Shown here piece by piece: positions 1 through 11,359 of a stretch of 64,000 bases of DNA. The DNA lies in the NCBI GenBank assembly GCA_024275575.1, contig JAJRYV010000076.1:1-64000 (forward strand), read 5' to 3'. Source of the stretch: a bacterium (GTDB taxonomy: Bacteria > Zhuqueibacterota > Zhuqueibacteria > Zhuqueibacterales > Geothermadaptataceae). The translations under genes were made by a program, and so were the position numbers. The notes under the pieces were generated by a model. That model was not told where the DNA came from and made no database searches. It was given only the letters and a program-made list of their open reading frames with translations. How positions within the stretch are numbered: the first letter of the stretch is position 1; every line of letters starts with the position of its first letter.

Positions 1-974
1 AATTGCGTATGTTTGTAAAGAATATTGAGAATAACAAGCGGTTTTGCATCCCGTTTTAGTTCAAGAACGATACGCATGCCGTCGCGGTCGGATTCATCAC
101 GAATATCTGCAATGCCGTCAACTTTCTTTTCGCGGACGAGATCAGCAATTTTTTCGATAAGATTCTTTTTATTGACCTGATACGGTAATTCACTGATGAT
201 CATGCGCTGACGATCGTTGGGTGCATCTTCGACATCAGAAATCGCCCGTACCCGAATTGTGCCCCGTCCGGATCGATAAGCCTCATCGATGCCTTCTTCC
301 CCATAAATCTGACCACCTGTGGGAAAATCCGGGCCGCTGATAAATTGCATTAAATCGTCGATCGATGCTTCTGGTAATTTGATCAAATGCTGCAGCGCAT
401 CGATGACTTCCGTCAGGTTATGGGGTGGGATATTCGTCGCCATGCCCACAGCAATGCCGGAGGAGCCATTGACGAGAAGATTCGGCAATACTGCGGGAAG
501 GATCGTCGGTTCTTCCAGCGATTCATCAAAATTTGGTATGAAATCAACTGTTTCTTTTTCGATATCGCGCAAGATTTCTTCTGCGATTTTCGCCATGCGC
601 GCCTCTGTATATCGCATGGCTGCCGGCGGGTCCCCATCAACTGAACCGAAGTTTCCCTGACCATCGACGAGGGGATAGCGCAGACTAAAATCCTGCACCA
701 TACGCACCATGGTATCATAAACTGCCGAATCACCATGCGGGTGATACTTACCGAGCACTTCACCCACAATTCGTGCAGATTTTTTATATGGAGTTCCAGG
801 GCGCAGATTGAGGTCGCGCATCCCGTATAAAACACGCCGATGTACCGGTTTGAGCCCGTCACGCACATCCGGCAATGCTCGGGATACGATCACTGACATC
901 GCATAATTAATATACGATTCTTTCATTTCCTTTTCGATAAGAACGGGAATGATTCTGCTTTTCTTTGTTTCCAT
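1..974 (-). CDS. gyrA: DNA gyrase subunit A, N-terminal part (cut by window edge)
   Basis: This is the breakage-reunion subunit of gyrase, which works with GyrB as an A2B2 complex to add negative supercoils. About 324 N-terminal codons are visible; the rest lies beyond position 1. Translation starts at ATG 974-972 with [20 protein letters not shown]. The winged-helix motif [13 protein letters not shown] is intact, with Ser83 and Asp87 at the same numbers as in E. coli, so the quinolone-resistance positions look wild type. The catalytic tyrosine is Tyr122 in [10 protein letters not shown]. The gene follows gyrB after 37 nt on the same strand, so the two are probably co-transcribed. GyrA and ParC are related; the pairing with gyrB next to recF and dnaN favours GyrA. 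Confidence 0.97.
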   Translation of the reverse strand, partial: METKKSRIIPVLIEKEMKESYINYAMSVIVSRALPDVRDGLKPVHRRVLYGMRDLNLRPGTPYKKSARIVGEVLGKYHPHGDSAVYDTMVRMVQDFSLRYPLVDGQGNFGSVDGDPPAAMRYTEARMAKIAEEILRDIEKETVDFIPNFDESLEEPTILPAVLPNLLVNGSSGIAVGMATNIPPHNLTEVIDALQHLIKLPEASIDDLMQFISGPDFPTGGQIYGEEGIDEAYRSGRGTIRVRAISDVEDAPNDRQRMIISELPYQVNKKNLIEKIADLVREKKVDGIADIRDESDRDGMRIVLELKRDAKPLVILNILYKHTQ

Positions 975-1011
975 ATTTTTAACTCAATTGAAAATTGATG
1001 TTTGACTGAAT

Positions 1012-2919
<1,908 letters not shown>

Positions 2920-2958
2920 TTAATTCTCAGTTTTTAAGTGCAATTTCCTGTAAGTATT

Positions 2959-3234
2959 CTATCGGAAAACAATTTTATTAACAAGTGTTTCTCGCAAATC
3001 ACGGTTGAGTGAATCCCTAATTTGCAGAGACATCATATTGAGTTCGTTGCGCCATGCAGCAGAAGAAACCTTAACGATGAGCACACCCTGATAAAATGAT
3101 TTTGCCTGAGATATCCGGGCAATTTTTTCTCCCACCGTAAGCGGATATACTGTTAAAACTTTAGCTTCAACATAATGGGATCGCAGTACGGGATCCGAGA
3201 AAATTTTATCTAAAATACTGGATAAAGCATTCAT
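2959..3234 (-). CDS. dciA: DciA-family (DUF721) helicase-loader-like protein
   Basis: This small basic protein of 91 residues resembles the DUF721/DciA family, which helps load the replicative helicase DnaB in bacteria that lack DnaC/DnaI. Family marks seen are the N-terminal LSSILDKIFSDPVL and the core SFYQGVLIVKVSSAAWRNEL with a conserved tryptophan. A longer reading begins at TTG 3258 inside recF. I prefer ATG 3234, which begins one base after the recF stop. The position between recF and gyrB is typical for DciA. The function is inferred from family and context, not proven by a catalytic motif. Confidence 0.8.
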   Translation of the reverse strand: MNALSSILDKIFSDPVLRSHYVEAKVLTVYPLTVGEKIARISQAKSFYQGVLIVKVSSAAWRNELNMMSLQIRDSLNRDLRETLVNKIVFR

Positions 3235-3235
3235 T

Positions 3236-4339
3236 TTATCTGTCGTAATTTTCTGCAAAATACCCGTTTAATATCCGAAAAACCTGCCCGGCTTCGGTAG
3301 GTTGTGCCGCGGGGTAAAATGTTGATGTTATGAAAGTTTGACCCATTTGAGAAAGATGGGCAATAATTTGTGCTTGCCTTTTGCTGTCCAATTCTGAATA
3401 TATATCATCCAAAAGTAGTATGGGTTTCGTCGCTGTTGTCTTATGCAGAAAATTATATTCGACGAGTTTCAACGCCAGGAGAATACTTTTATGTTCTCCC
3501 CGCGAAGCATGCCGTCGAACATCTTTTTCGTCGAGTGCTAAATCGAGATCATCTCTGTGCGGTCCATATAACGCTGATTTTGCTCCAATCTCTTTATCTC
3601 TTGCTCTGTTGAGTAAATTTTCAAACTCCAATTGCTCCTTATTTTCCATACCACCTGAAAATTGATAGAAAATGTCAAGTTGTGTAGCCGAAGCAGAGAT
3701 CGTTTTGTAAAACTGCTGAATTTCATTTCTGATCGCTTCGATCAACTGCACTCTTCTGAAAATAATTTTGACCGCAACTTGCGCAAAAATCTGATTCCAG
3801 TAGAGTAATTGATCCAGATTCGCCTCCTTGCGGCTGATGCAATCAAGAAGGTGATTTTTTTGCTTAAGCGTCCTTTTAAAAATTTGCAGATTTTTTAAAT
3901 ATTGATGATCGGACTGGCTTAAAACGACATCCAGCCATTTTCTGCGTTCAGCAGGAGGACCGGAGGTAATCTTGTGATCTTCCGGGTTAAATAAAACGAC
4001 AGGAATTTTTCCGATAAGCTCTGAATGTTTCTGTATTCGTTTTCGGTCGATACTGATCGCTTTGTGCGATTTTGTCGCTGTAATTCCTACCTTATGTTTG
4101 ACTTTATGATCCGAAAGAAACTCACCGTATATTTGAAATTCTTCGTTTCCTTTGCGAATCAGATCGCTGTCTTTATTGGTTCGAAAACTTTTAGCCAGGC
4201 CGAGACAATAAATACTTTCCAGCAAATTTGTTTTACCCTGCCCATTATCTCCAACAAGATGATTTATACCGGAATGAAACTCGACATCTTGTGACTCATA
4301 ATTGCGAAAGTTATGCAAATAGAGTTTCTGCAGGATCAT
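3236..4339 (-). CDS. recF: DNA replication and repair protein RecF
   Basis: RecF is an SMC-like ATPase that acts with RecO and RecR to load RecA at single-strand gaps; recR lies at the other end of this window. The protein has 367 residues with Walker A GDNGQGKTNLLES near the N-terminus, an ABC-type signature region near SRGEHKSILLALKL, and Walker B PILLLDDIYSELD. It starts at ATG 4339, four bases after the dnaN stop, so it is translated from the same mRNA as dnaN. The stop is one base before the preferred start of the DciA-like gene. Confidence 0.97.
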   Translation of the reverse strand: MILQKLYLHNFRNYESQDVEFHSGINHLVGDNGQGKTNLLESIYCLGLAKSFRTNKDSDLIRKGNEEFQIYGEFLSDHKVKHKVGITATKSHKAISIDRKRIQKHSELIGKIPVVLFNPEDHKITSGPPAERRKWLDVVLSQSDHQYLKNLQIFKRTLKQKNHLLDCISRKEANLDQLLYWNQIFAQVAVKIIFRRVQLIEAIRNEIQQFYKTISASATQLDIFYQFSGGMENKEQLEFENLLNRARDKEIGAKSALYGPHRDDLDLALDEKDVRRHASRGEHKSILLALKLVEYNFLHKTTATKPILLLDDIYSELDSKRQAQIIAHLSQMGQTFITSTFYPAAQPTEAGQVFRILNGYFAENYDR

Positions 4340-4343
4340 TCTC

Positions 4344-5465
4344 TCACACTGAATCGCTGATGCGAATGGGCATGATCAACATCATTAAATCTTCATCTTT
4401 CTGTTGCTCGCTGGGTCGAATGATCGCAGCACTGCCGGAATCCTTTAAATGAAAAATGATATCTTCGCTATCGAGGTGACGAAGAATGTCGTGAATATAG
4501 GCACCGTTATAGCCGATTTGTAAAGGTTCACCACTGTAATCAATCGGAATCGATTCCTGTGCTTCACCACCCATTTCAGCATCCTCAGCTTGAATGATCA
4601 AAGAAGATGGACTTAGTGCTAATTTTACCTGGTGTGTATAAACGCTTGAAAAAATTGAGATGCGTTTAACAGTTGACATCATCAATTCTCTATTTACATA
4701 CATTTTCAAATCATTGTCAATAGGAATAACACGGTTATAATTTGGAAATTTACCTTCGATCACCTTACTGAAAATTTTGGTATTTCCCGAGGAAAATGTC
4801 ACATGATTTTCGCCGACGCCAATTTGAAGATTACCAGTATCATCCATATTTTTAGTTACCAGTTGCAGTGCTTTTGTTGGCAAAATAACCGAAGTAGAAT
4901 CTTCATTACCCCTGTATGAGAGATCACATATCTTTGCCAGCCGGTGCCCATCCGTCGCAGCCATGCGAAGTTCGTTCGGCGTCAATTGCATAAGCACGCC
5001 CATCAGCGTCGTTCGCAGTTCATCACTGCTCACTGCAAAACTGGTCTTTTCGACCATCCGGGAAAATTTTGCCAATGACATTGTAAAACTAATATCCGCC
5101 TCTTCAACACCGATTTGCGGATATTCATCTTCTATTTCTCCGACGAGTTTGTATGTTCCCTTATCTGTGGAGAGTGTAAGTACGTTATTTTCATCGGCAA
5201 TGATTGTAATGGGCACTTCAGGCAGTTCACGAACAATATCAAAAAAACGTTTCCCCTGAACAGTTATACCGCCATCTTCCGCATCAAATACACTGCATTT
5301 TGTCGTGATCGATATTTCCAGATCAGTGCCTGAGATAGAGAGTGTATCATTTTCAAGTTTTAGTAAGACATTACTTAAAATGGGCATGGTCGTCTTCTGT
5401 GGAATAACACCAATTACTTTCTGCAAGCTCTGAAAAAAATCGGCTTTGTTTACCGAAAATTTCAT
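4344..5465 (-). CDS. dnaN: DNA polymerase III beta sliding clamp
   Basis: This is the beta clamp that tethers DNA polymerase III to DNA, 373 residues from MKFSVNKADFFQSLQKVIG, with the three repeated clamp domains expected for the family. It ends with LMMLIMPIRISDSV, the usual (M)PMR-type clamp tail in slightly altered form. A TTG 12 nt upstream could extend it by four residues. ATG 5465 is preferred because a perfect GGAGG (complement of 5471-5475) lies 5 nt before it. It is followed tightly by recF. The upstream gap to dnaA holds the likely origin. Confidence 0.98.
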   Translation of the reverse strand: MKFSVNKADFFQSLQKVIGVIPQKTTMPILSNVLLKLENDTLSISGTDLEISITTKCSVFDAEDGGITVQGKRFFDIVRELPEVPITIIADENNVLTLSTDKGTYKLVGEIEDEYPQIGVEEADISFTMSLAKFSRMVEKTSFAVSSDELRTTLMGVLMQLTPNELRMAATDGHRLAKICDLSYRGNEDSTSVILPTKALQLVTKNMDDTGNLQIGVGENHVTFSSGNTKIFSKVIEGKFPNYNRVIPIDNDLKMYVNRELMMSTVKRISIFSSVYTHQVKLALSPSSLIIQAEDAEMGGEAQESIPIDYSGEPLQIGYNGAYIHDILRHLDSEDIIFHLKDSGSAAIIRPSEQQKDEDLMMLIMPIRISDSV

Positions 5466-5784
5466 AGGATCCTCCAAATGGTCAATCCTTTATTATAATA
5501 AAAAGATTAGATATAGAAAAGAAATATTTATAGTAGTAGGCTGTGTTAATTTGTTAATAAATGTCGTTCAAATTAAGGTAATTCTTTAAAATTATTGATA
5601 TTCATGGCTGAGCGGTTTATGAACAATTCAGCAACATCTCATTGAAAAAATGTTAAATAAATGTGTATGACTTTGTTTCGTATTTTAAAAGGAACCAAAA
5701 CATACGAAGAATTCTTGATAACATCGACTTTATTTACAGCTTATCCACTGTTATCAAGATATCCAGTGTTGATAGCTTTTTTTA
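5466..5784. other. Probable oriC region between dnaA and dnaN
   Basis: This 319-bp gap has no convincing gene. The dnaA-proximal end holds a cluster of DnaA-box-like nonamers: TTATCCACT at 5741-5749 (8 of 9 to TTATCCACA), TTATTTACA at 5730-5738 (7 of 9), TTATCAAGA at 5751-5759, and the inverted TGTTGATAG at 5767-5775. The middle, about 5480-5690, is strongly AT-rich and could serve as an unwinding element. Position between dnaA and dnaN, plus the nearby parS sites, supports an origin. A TATAAT on the minus strand (complement of 5492-5497) could be a dnaN -10 box, but I see no good -35. GC skew was not computed. Confidence 0.6.
5471..5475 (-). promoter_or_regulatory. Shine-Dalgarno site fixing the dnaN start
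   Basis: GGAGG on the minus strand, five bases upstream of ATG 5465. It sits between the alternative TTG and this ATG and so decides for the shorter dnaN reading. Confidence 0.8.
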
Positions 5785-7203
5785 TCAAATTGATGACAAG
5801 TTTATTTTTTTACCGATTTCAGATATATCATCTGCCAGGACTTTGTCTTGTTTCATATTATCTTCGATGGCGTTAATTGCATGGATAACCGTGCTGTGAT
5901 CCCGTCCGCCGAAATGCAATCCTATCGTTTTGAGTGAGTGTTTTGTGTGTTGCTTGCTCATGTACATTGCAATTTGGCGTGCCAGGGCCACTTCTTTTTT
6001 TCGCGTTTTTGCCCGAAGAAAATCCTCAGGAATATGGTAATAATCTGCAACAATTTTTTGAATATCTTCTATTGTAATATGTTTTTGTTTTTGTGAAATG
6101 ACATCTTTTAAAACTTCCTTGGCCAGCAAAATATTAATATCACGGCCGCGAAGCGATGCATGTGCCAACAATTTTACCAGTGCTCCCTCTAGTTCGCGAA
6201 TATTTGAAGTCACATTATAAGCCAAAAGCTGAATGACTTCGCTATCGAGTTCGGTTTCACTTTGCTCCGCTTTTTTCTGTAAAATAGCAATTCGGGTTTC
6301 AAGGTCGGGAGGTTGAATATCTGCGACAAGTCCCCATTGGAAACGCGAAAGCAGTCGTTCTTCAATACCGGTGATATCTTTTGGGGGGCGGTCTGAAGAG
6401 AGCACGATTTGTTTTCCATTTTGATGCAATGTATTAAATGTGTGGAAAAATTCTTCTTGAGTTCTTTCTTTATTACTGAAAAACTGAATATCATCGACGA
6501 GCAACAAATCAGCATTACGATATAATTGACTGAATTCTGTCGTTTTATTATTTTGAATTGAATTTATAAAATTGATGGTGAACTTTTCACTCGAAACATA
6601 CATCACTTTTTTTGCGATACCGTTTTGCAATGAAAAATTACCAATTGCTTGGATCAGGTGTGTTTTGCCCAACCCAACACCGCCATAAATGACCAACGGA
6701 TTGAAAGATGTTTTTCCCGGTGCTTCGGCGACAGCGAATGCAGCTGCTTTTGCAAATTGATTGCTACTGCCTTCAACAAAATTAGAAAAAGTATAACGTT
6801 CATTAATTGGATGCTGATCTTCTTCTGAATCAATAACTTTGGTTGATTTTAGCATGCCGGTTCTTTGCGGGCCGTCATGAACCGTAGACTCAATCACAGT
6901 TGGAATATCCAGTGCATCGATTTCTTCCAAAGGTGTAATTTCATAATTGTAGTTCGCAGCAGCACCGAGAATACTACGCAGGGCATTGATGAGAATTGTT
7001 CTGTAATTGTCCTGTATCCATTTTTTTACGAAATCACTTGGCACTTGAATTGTCAACGTCGCACCATGCAGGCCAACCGCTTTAATTGGCTGAATCCAGG
7101 TATGAAAGCTTTGTTCATTTAAATGCGGTTGGATTTTTTGCAAACAGTTTTGCCAGACTTCCCGTGCCGCATCTTGCATTAAAGGCCCGTTACTTTCTTT
7201 CAA
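5785..7203 (-). CDS. dnaA: Chromosomal replication initiator DnaA
   Basis: DnaA binds DnaA boxes in oriC as an ATP-dependent oligomer and melts the origin. Domain I (about residues 10-90) has WQNCLQKI and FHTWIQPIKA. The AAA+ domain has Walker A GGVGLGKTHLIQAIG and Walker B LLLVDDIQFF. Domain IV has the DNA-binding signature GGRDHSTVIHAI. The reading shown begins at TTG 7203, which has AGGAAG nine bases upstream. ATG 7179 would give a protein eight residues shorter, closer to the usual distance to the first tryptophan, but has no clear ribosome site. dnaN and recF follow on the same strand; rpmH diverges upstream. Confidence 0.97.
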   Translation of the reverse strand: MKESNGPLMQDAAREVWQNCLQKIQPHLNEQSFHTWIQPIKAVGLHGATLTIQVPSDFVKKWIQDNYRTILINALRSILGAAANYNYEITPLEEIDALDIPTVIESTVHDGPQRTGMLKSTKVIDSEEDQHPINERYTFSNFVEGSSNQFAKAAAFAVAEAPGKTSFNPLVIYGGVGLGKTHLIQAIGNFSLQNGIAKKVMYVSSEKFTINFINSIQNNKTTEFSQLYRNADLLLVDDIQFFSNKERTQEEFFHTFNTLHQNGKQIVLSSDRPPKDITGIEERLLSRFQWGLVADIQPPDLETRIAILQKKAEQSETELDSEVIQLLAYNVTSNIRELEGALVKLLAHASLRGRDINILLAKEVLKDVISQKQKHITIEDIQKIVADYYHIPEDFLRAKTRKKEVALARQIAMYMSKQHTKHSLKTIGLHFGGRDHSTVIHAINAIEDNMKQDKVLADDISEIGKKINLSSI

Positions 7204-7274
7204 ATTAACAAAACTTCCTTTCTTTGCTCAATTAAATGAATGCACTTAATTTTAGGATGGTAGAAAAATGCTCT

Positions 7275-7302
7275 AATTTAAAAAGGAAACACTTACTTTC
7301 AA
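7275..7302 (-). promoter_or_regulatory. Possible dnaA promoter
   Basis: On the minus strand TTGAAA (complement of 7297-7302), a 16-bp spacer, and TAAATT (complement of 7275-7280) lie about 70 bp before the dnaA start. The match is moderate and the region is AT-rich, so a chance match is possible. Confidence 0.35.
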
Positions 7303-7376
7303 ATGATAATTAATTCTTTTCAACAGACGCCAGTCATTTATGATGATACATTTCATTATTGGACAATAGATTTGAC

Positions 7377-7405
7377 TTGACTTTTAAGGCTCGAATCTTT
7401 AAAAT
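7377..7405 (+). promoter_or_regulatory. Sigma70-type promoter for rpmH-rnpA
   Basis: TTGACT at 7377-7382, a 17-bp spacer, and TAAAAT at 7400-7405. The TTGACT is repeated in tandem (7372-7377 and 7377-7382). It lies about 45 bp upstream of the rpmH start, in the divergent gap with dnaA. Confidence 0.65.
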
Positions 7406-7448
7406 GATAGACTTGTTTTGAATCTAAATATTATCACAAGGAGCTGTA

Positions 7449-7595
7449 ATGAAAAGAACTTTTCAACCCCATAACAGAAAACGTGTTAATAAACACGGAT
7501 TTCGTGCCCGAATGAGTAGCAAAGCCGGTCGTCTGGTTTTAAAACGCAGAAGAGCCAAAGGGCGCAAGCGTCTCACTGTGAGTGATTCTTTGTAG
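7449..7595 (+). CDS. rpmH: 50S ribosomal protein L34
   Basis: This 48-residue, very basic protein reads [20 protein letters not shown] from the start, followed by [20 protein letters not shown], which is textbook L34. ATG 7449 is preceded by AAGGAG in the right place. It stops at TAG 7593-7595. The gene is adjacent to rnpA and divergent from dnaA, as in most bacteria. Confidence 0.97.
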   Translation: MKRTFQPHNRKRVNKHGFRARMSSKAGRLVLKRRRAKGRKRLTVSDSL

Positions 7596-7599
7596 AATT

Positions 7600-7941
7600 A
7601 TGAAGAAAAATGGACTGCCCAAGTATTTGATTAATTCAAATATAAATGAAATACGCATATTATTCCAACGGGGAAAATGTATAAATTCGCAGTCCTTCGA
7701 TCTTCTTTATTTGCAAAACCGCCCTAAATTAACGGTTTTATTTGCCGCTTCAAAACAATTTAATTCTCACGTTCATAAGAACCGAGCAAAACGTTTATTG
7801 CGCGAATTGTTTCGATTGAATCACAGTCTGTTACCGAGCGATAAAAGTATCGCACTCATTGCAAAAAAAAGTATTTTAAAACAAAAATTCATTCATCTGG
7901 AAAATGAGTACAAAAAAGTTCTTGGATCAGCTTTTAAGTGA
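7600..7941 (+). CDS. rnpA: Ribonuclease P protein component
   Basis: This is the protein subunit of RNase P, which helps the catalytic RNA trim tRNA 5' leaders. It has 113 residues from ATG 7600, four bases after the rpmH stop. A GTG start at 7582 would overlap rpmH and add six residues; it is less likely. The family's RNR motif is present as HKNRAKRLLRELFRL, and the protein is strongly basic. The next gene is yidC after 102 bp in which I see nothing; yidD, often found here, is absent. Confidence 0.93.
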   Translation: MKKNGLPKYLINSNINEIRILFQRGKCINSQSFDLLYLQNRPKLTVLFAASKQFNSHVHKNRAKRLLRELFRLNHSLLPSDKSIALIAKKSILKQKFIHLENEYKKVLGSAFK

Positions 7942-8043
7942 GCAAAGGATTACGTTAAACCACCTCCCTTTTTTACCTCAAATTCCCGTTTTTCAAAACT
8001 GGTGAAAATGAATGATTTTAACAAGAAGGTTTGATCGTTTTCA

Positions 8044-9882
8044 ATGGATAAAGATAAAAATACAGTAATCGGTTTAGTTTTAATCGGATTCATCATTCTT
8101 CTGACCTACTCTGATTTTTATAAAAAATGGGTCTTGGGAGATAACTACGAGAGTGACATTTCTCAAAATGCGTTGCCAAATGAAAAACCTTTGGGTGAAA
8201 CTTCACCCAAAGTATTGCCGAATCCTGAAGAGAAAAGGCCCGAGCCTGTAGTTCCGACGGCCCCTTTTTCGGAAAAAAAACGTCTCAAACCGCTCTTCGT
8301 TAATAGTGAATTCAATCAGGATGACGAGCGAATTATTACCATTGAAAATGAATTACTGATCGCTAAGATTTCCACAAAAGGACCAAGCCTGCAATATTTT
8401 GCATTAAAAAAATATCAAAGCAATAACCCTGCATCACCGGGGAATGTCAATTTGATTTACGATCCTCATGGTAATATTTCCCTGAACATTCCTGTTAATA
8501 ATGATACATTGCGACTTGCTGATAAAAACTTTACCTTTTTGGGAAACAAGGAAAAATATACACTGACGGCCGGGCAAAAGAATATCAAGTTACCTTTTCG
8601 CTATTATTTGGGTGAAAATAAATATATTGATCAGATATTCACCTTTTCTCCTGAAGATTACAGTTTTCATGTGAAAGTGAGATTTGTCAACTTAACCAAT
8701 TTCATCGATGGTTATAAATATGGTTTACAATGGGCTGGCGGTATCTCTTCTCCGGAAAAATTATTAAGTGAGGATATGCAATACACCAAAGTCTGGGCAC
8801 TGACTGCTGATGAAGTTATTGAACGCGACGTTTCCGAAGATGAAATCCTTCATGAATTTAACGATGACTGGACGATTCGATGGGGAGCGATTCGCAATAA
8901 ATACTTTACCACTGCAATTATACCACAAAGTCAAAAGGGATCAGGTATAAAATTGCATGGAAGAACAATAGAACTTTCCCAGGATCATTTTTTTAAAACT
9001 TATGGTTATGAAATAATGATGCCGGTGTTGAAAGTTAACCACGAAGATGATTTTCTGGTTTATATCGGACCACTTGAGTATTCGACGCTGATGTCATATC
9101 AAGCTGATCTTGATCGGATGATGAATTTCGGGTGGCCAATAATCCGGCCAATTTCAAAAGGAGTTTTGTGGACCCTGAAAAAATTACACCTGGTCATCCC
9201 GAATTATGGTTTTGTCATCATTCTATTTTCAATTCTTATTAAATTAGTCCTTTATCCTTTGACCAAGAAAAGCTTTCAATCGATGAAGGAAATGCAGGTA
9301 ATTCAACCCGAAGTAGCTGTTCTGCGTGAAAAATATAAAGATAATCCGCAGAAAATGAATTCCGAAATGATGGCTTTATACAAAGAACATGGTGTCAATC
9401 CACTGGGTGGCTGTATACCGATGCTCTTTCAGATGCCAGTCCTTTACTCTTTGTTTATTATTTTTCGCACCACCATTGAACTGAGAGGCGCTCATTTTAT
9501 CTGGTGGATTACGGATTTATCTGCACCGGATACTGTATACACGCTTCCGGTTACATTACCATTATATGGTGATGGAGTCAATATTTTGCCCCTTTTGATG
9601 GGATTGACGATGTTCTTTCAGCAAAAAGCCTCGATTCAAGATCCGAAACAGAAAGCAATGGTTTATTTTATGCCGTTCCTGTTTACTTTTATGTTCAATT
9701 CATTTCCCTCCGGATTAACTTTGTATTACACACTGTTCAATCTTTTTTCGATGCTACAGCAGAAATATGCCCCGGCCACGGTGAAAAAAAAGCCGGACAA
9801 AAAAAGCGGAAAAAAAACCAGGAAGCCTAAAAGCAGGCTTGATTTTTATCGGCAGCAAGCAGAAGCCCGAAAACGAAAATAA
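8044..9882 (+). CDS. yidC: Membrane protein insertase YidC
   Basis: YidC inserts and folds inner-membrane proteins, alone or with SecYEG. The 612 residues start with a transmembrane helix (about 7-25), continue with a large beta-rich periplasmic domain (about 80-370) as in Gram-negative bacteria, and end with the conserved membrane core containing YPLTKKSFQSMKEMQ, NPLGGCIPMLFQMPVLY and FPSGLTLYYT. In the hydrophilic cavity the arginine of E. coli (VRGIMYPLTK) is replaced by lysine (IKLVLYPLTK). The lysine-rich tail may contact the ribosome. A clear terminator follows. Confidence 0.97.
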   Translation: MDKDKNTVIGLVLIGFIILLTYSDFYKKWVLGDNYESDISQNALPNEKPLGETSPKVLPNPEEKRPEPVVPTAPFSEKKRLKPLFVNSEFNQDDERIITIENELLIAKISTKGPSLQYFALKKYQSNNPASPGNVNLIYDPHGNISLNIPVNNDTLRLADKNFTFLGNKEKYTLTAGQKNIKLPFRYYLGENKYIDQIFTFSPEDYSFHVKVRFVNLTNFIDGYKYGLQWAGGISSPEKLLSEDMQYTKVWALTADEVIERDVSEDEILHEFNDDWTIRWGAIRNKYFTTAIIPQSQKGSGIKLHGRTIELSQDHFFKTYGYEIMMPVLKVNHEDDFLVYIGPLEYSTLMSYQADLDRMMNFGWPIIRPISKGVLWTLKKLHLVIPNYGFVIILFSILIKLVLYPLTKKSFQSMKEMQVIQPEVAVLREKYKDNPQKMNSEMMALYKEHGVNPLGGCIPMLFQMPVLYSLFIIFRTTIELRGAHFIWWITDLSAPDTVYTLPVTLPLYGDGVNILPLLMGLTMFFQQKASIQDPKQKAMVYFMPFLFTFMFNSFPSGLTLYYTLFNLFSMLQQKYAPATVKKKPDKKSGKKTRKPKSRLDFYRQQAEARKRK

Positions 9883-9890
9883 CTTTACAG

Positions 9891-9914
9891 ACCCTGATTT
9901 TCAGGGTTTTTTTT
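9891..9914 (+). terminator. Rho-independent terminator after yidC
   Basis: Stem ACCCTGA (9891-9897), loop TTT, stem TCAGGGT (9901-9907), then a run of T. It ends four bases before the mnmE start, so mnmE needs readthrough or a promoter inside yidC. Confidence 0.8.
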
Positions 9915-9917
9915 ATT

Positions 9918-11321
9918 ATGGAACAAAAAGACTCTATCGTTGCTCTGGCAACACCTCCGGGACGCAGCGCAATTGCCGTAATTCGATTATCCGGCCCAGA
10001 TTCTTTCGATATTTTCGCCCGGATAATTCCTCCTGCTGCACAAAAAAAAATTACTCATAATAAACTATTATTAATAAAGTTATGTCAATTAAAACATAAC
10101 CGCTTATTACCCATAGATGAATGCATGGTTGCCCCCTATTTTGCGCCACAGTCTTACACGGGTGAAAATGTGATTGAAATATTTTGCCATGGTAATATCG
10201 TCATCGCAAATCTTATTATACAAAGTTTAATTGAAAATGGTGCTCGCATTGCACGACCAGGAGAATTCACTGAGCGAGCTTTCTTAAATGGGAAAGTTGA
10301 TCTTGCACAAGCCGAAGCAATCGATGCACTTATCAATGCATCGACACAAACCGAAATTTTACTTATTCACAATCAATATTCCGGTCAATTTTCCCGAGCA
10401 ATTCTAAATCTGCGTCAACAGTTGCTGGATCTCCTGAGCCTTCTTGAATTGGAGTTGGATTTTTCTGAAGAAGATGTGGAATTCGCCAGTCGAACTAAAC
10501 TCTCAGAATTACTTAACGCAACGGAAAAATCACTCATGGATTTATTAAACACTTTCCAGCGTTCGCATATCATTCGCGATGGATTTAAAGTATCAATCGT
10601 TGGGCAGCCAAACGTCGGCAAATCGAGCCTCCTGAATTTGATTCTTAAAAAAGAACGGGCTATCGTTACTGATATTGCTGGAACGACGCGTGATATAATA
10701 TCAGAGCAAGTGGATATTAACGGCTATAAATTTGTCTTTAACGATACAGCTGGTATTCACCAAACAGATGATATTATAGAAAAAGAAGGTATACGCCGAA
10801 GTTGGAAAATTCTGAAGAGTGCTGAACTTGTTTTTTTTATGGTAGATAGCAGTAAAGCACCAGGCAAAAATGATTGGGATTTACGGGATAAATTATTAGC
10901 GCTGCAAGAAAAAAAGCAAATTAAAATCATCTTATTACTAAATAAAATTGATCTTGCTGTTTCCGGAATTAAAGATAAGTTTGCGAATTTTATCTCAAAA
11001 TTTAAGGTTATTCAAATTTCTTGTATTGATAATACGGGGTTTGATAAGTTAGAATCAGTACTTTTGGATGCTGTGAAAAACATTACAGAACAACCGCGGA
11101 CGCCTGCTGCTGCGATTATTAATGAACGACAAAAAACGATAGTTGCTGATGTTTTGATCTGTATCGGAAATGCAAAGAAAAGCTTGGCAACGGATTTAAC
11201 GCAGGAATTTATTGCCGCGGATATTCGGCATGCGGTGACGACTCTTGGGGAACTCACCGGGGAAATAACAATTGAGGACGTTTTGTCTCAAATATTTTCG
11301 AAATTCTGTATTGGGAAATAA
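9918..11321 (+). CDS. mnmE: tRNA modification GTPase MnmE
   Basis: MnmE, with MnmG, installs the carboxymethylaminomethyl group on wobble uridine 34 of certain tRNAs. The 467-residue protein has an N-terminal tetrahydrofolate-binding domain, a helical domain, an inserted G domain (GQPNVGKSSLLN, DIAGTTRD, DTAGI, NKID), and the C-terminal CIGK motif with the essential cysteine. ATG 9918 lies directly after a terminator, with no strong ribosome site because the T-run fills the space. The partner mnmG follows 38 bp later, with a parS site in between. Confidence 0.97.
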   Translation: MEQKDSIVALATPPGRSAIAVIRLSGPDSFDIFARIIPPAAQKKITHNKLLLIKLCQLKHNRLLPIDECMVAPYFAPQSYTGENVIEIFCHGNIVIANLIIQSLIENGARIARPGEFTERAFLNGKVDLAQAEAIDALINASTQTEILLIHNQYSGQFSRAILNLRQQLLDLLSLLELELDFSEEDVEFASRTKLSELLNATEKSLMDLLNTFQRSHIIRDGFKVSIVGQPNVGKSSLLNLILKKERAIVTDIAGTTRDIISEQVDINGYKFVFNDTAGIHQTDDIIEKEGIRRSWKILKSAELVFFMVDSSKAPGKNDWDLRDKLLALQEKKQIKIILLLNKIDLAVSGIKDKFANFISKFKVIQISCIDNTGFDKLESVLLDAVKNITEQPRTPAAAIINERQKTIVADVLICIGNAKKSLATDLTQEFIAADIRHAVTTLGELTGEITIEDVLSQIFSKFCIGK

Positions 11322-11326
11322 ATCCA

Positions 11327-11342
11327 TGTTTCACGTGAAACT
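11327..11342. other. parS-like ParB binding site 1
   Basis: TGTTTCACGTGAAACT matches the bacterial parS palindrome TGTTTCACGTGAAACA at 15 of 16 positions. It lies in the mnmE-mnmG gap, 4 kb from dnaA. parS sites bind ParB to nucleate origin segregation. Confidence 0.85.
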
Positions 11343-11359
11343 TTTGAAGAGTTGATCGA

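Noticed and set aside
1-974. Quinolone-resistance mutation in gyrA
   Set aside because: Positions 83 and 87 are Ser and Asp, the sensitive type.
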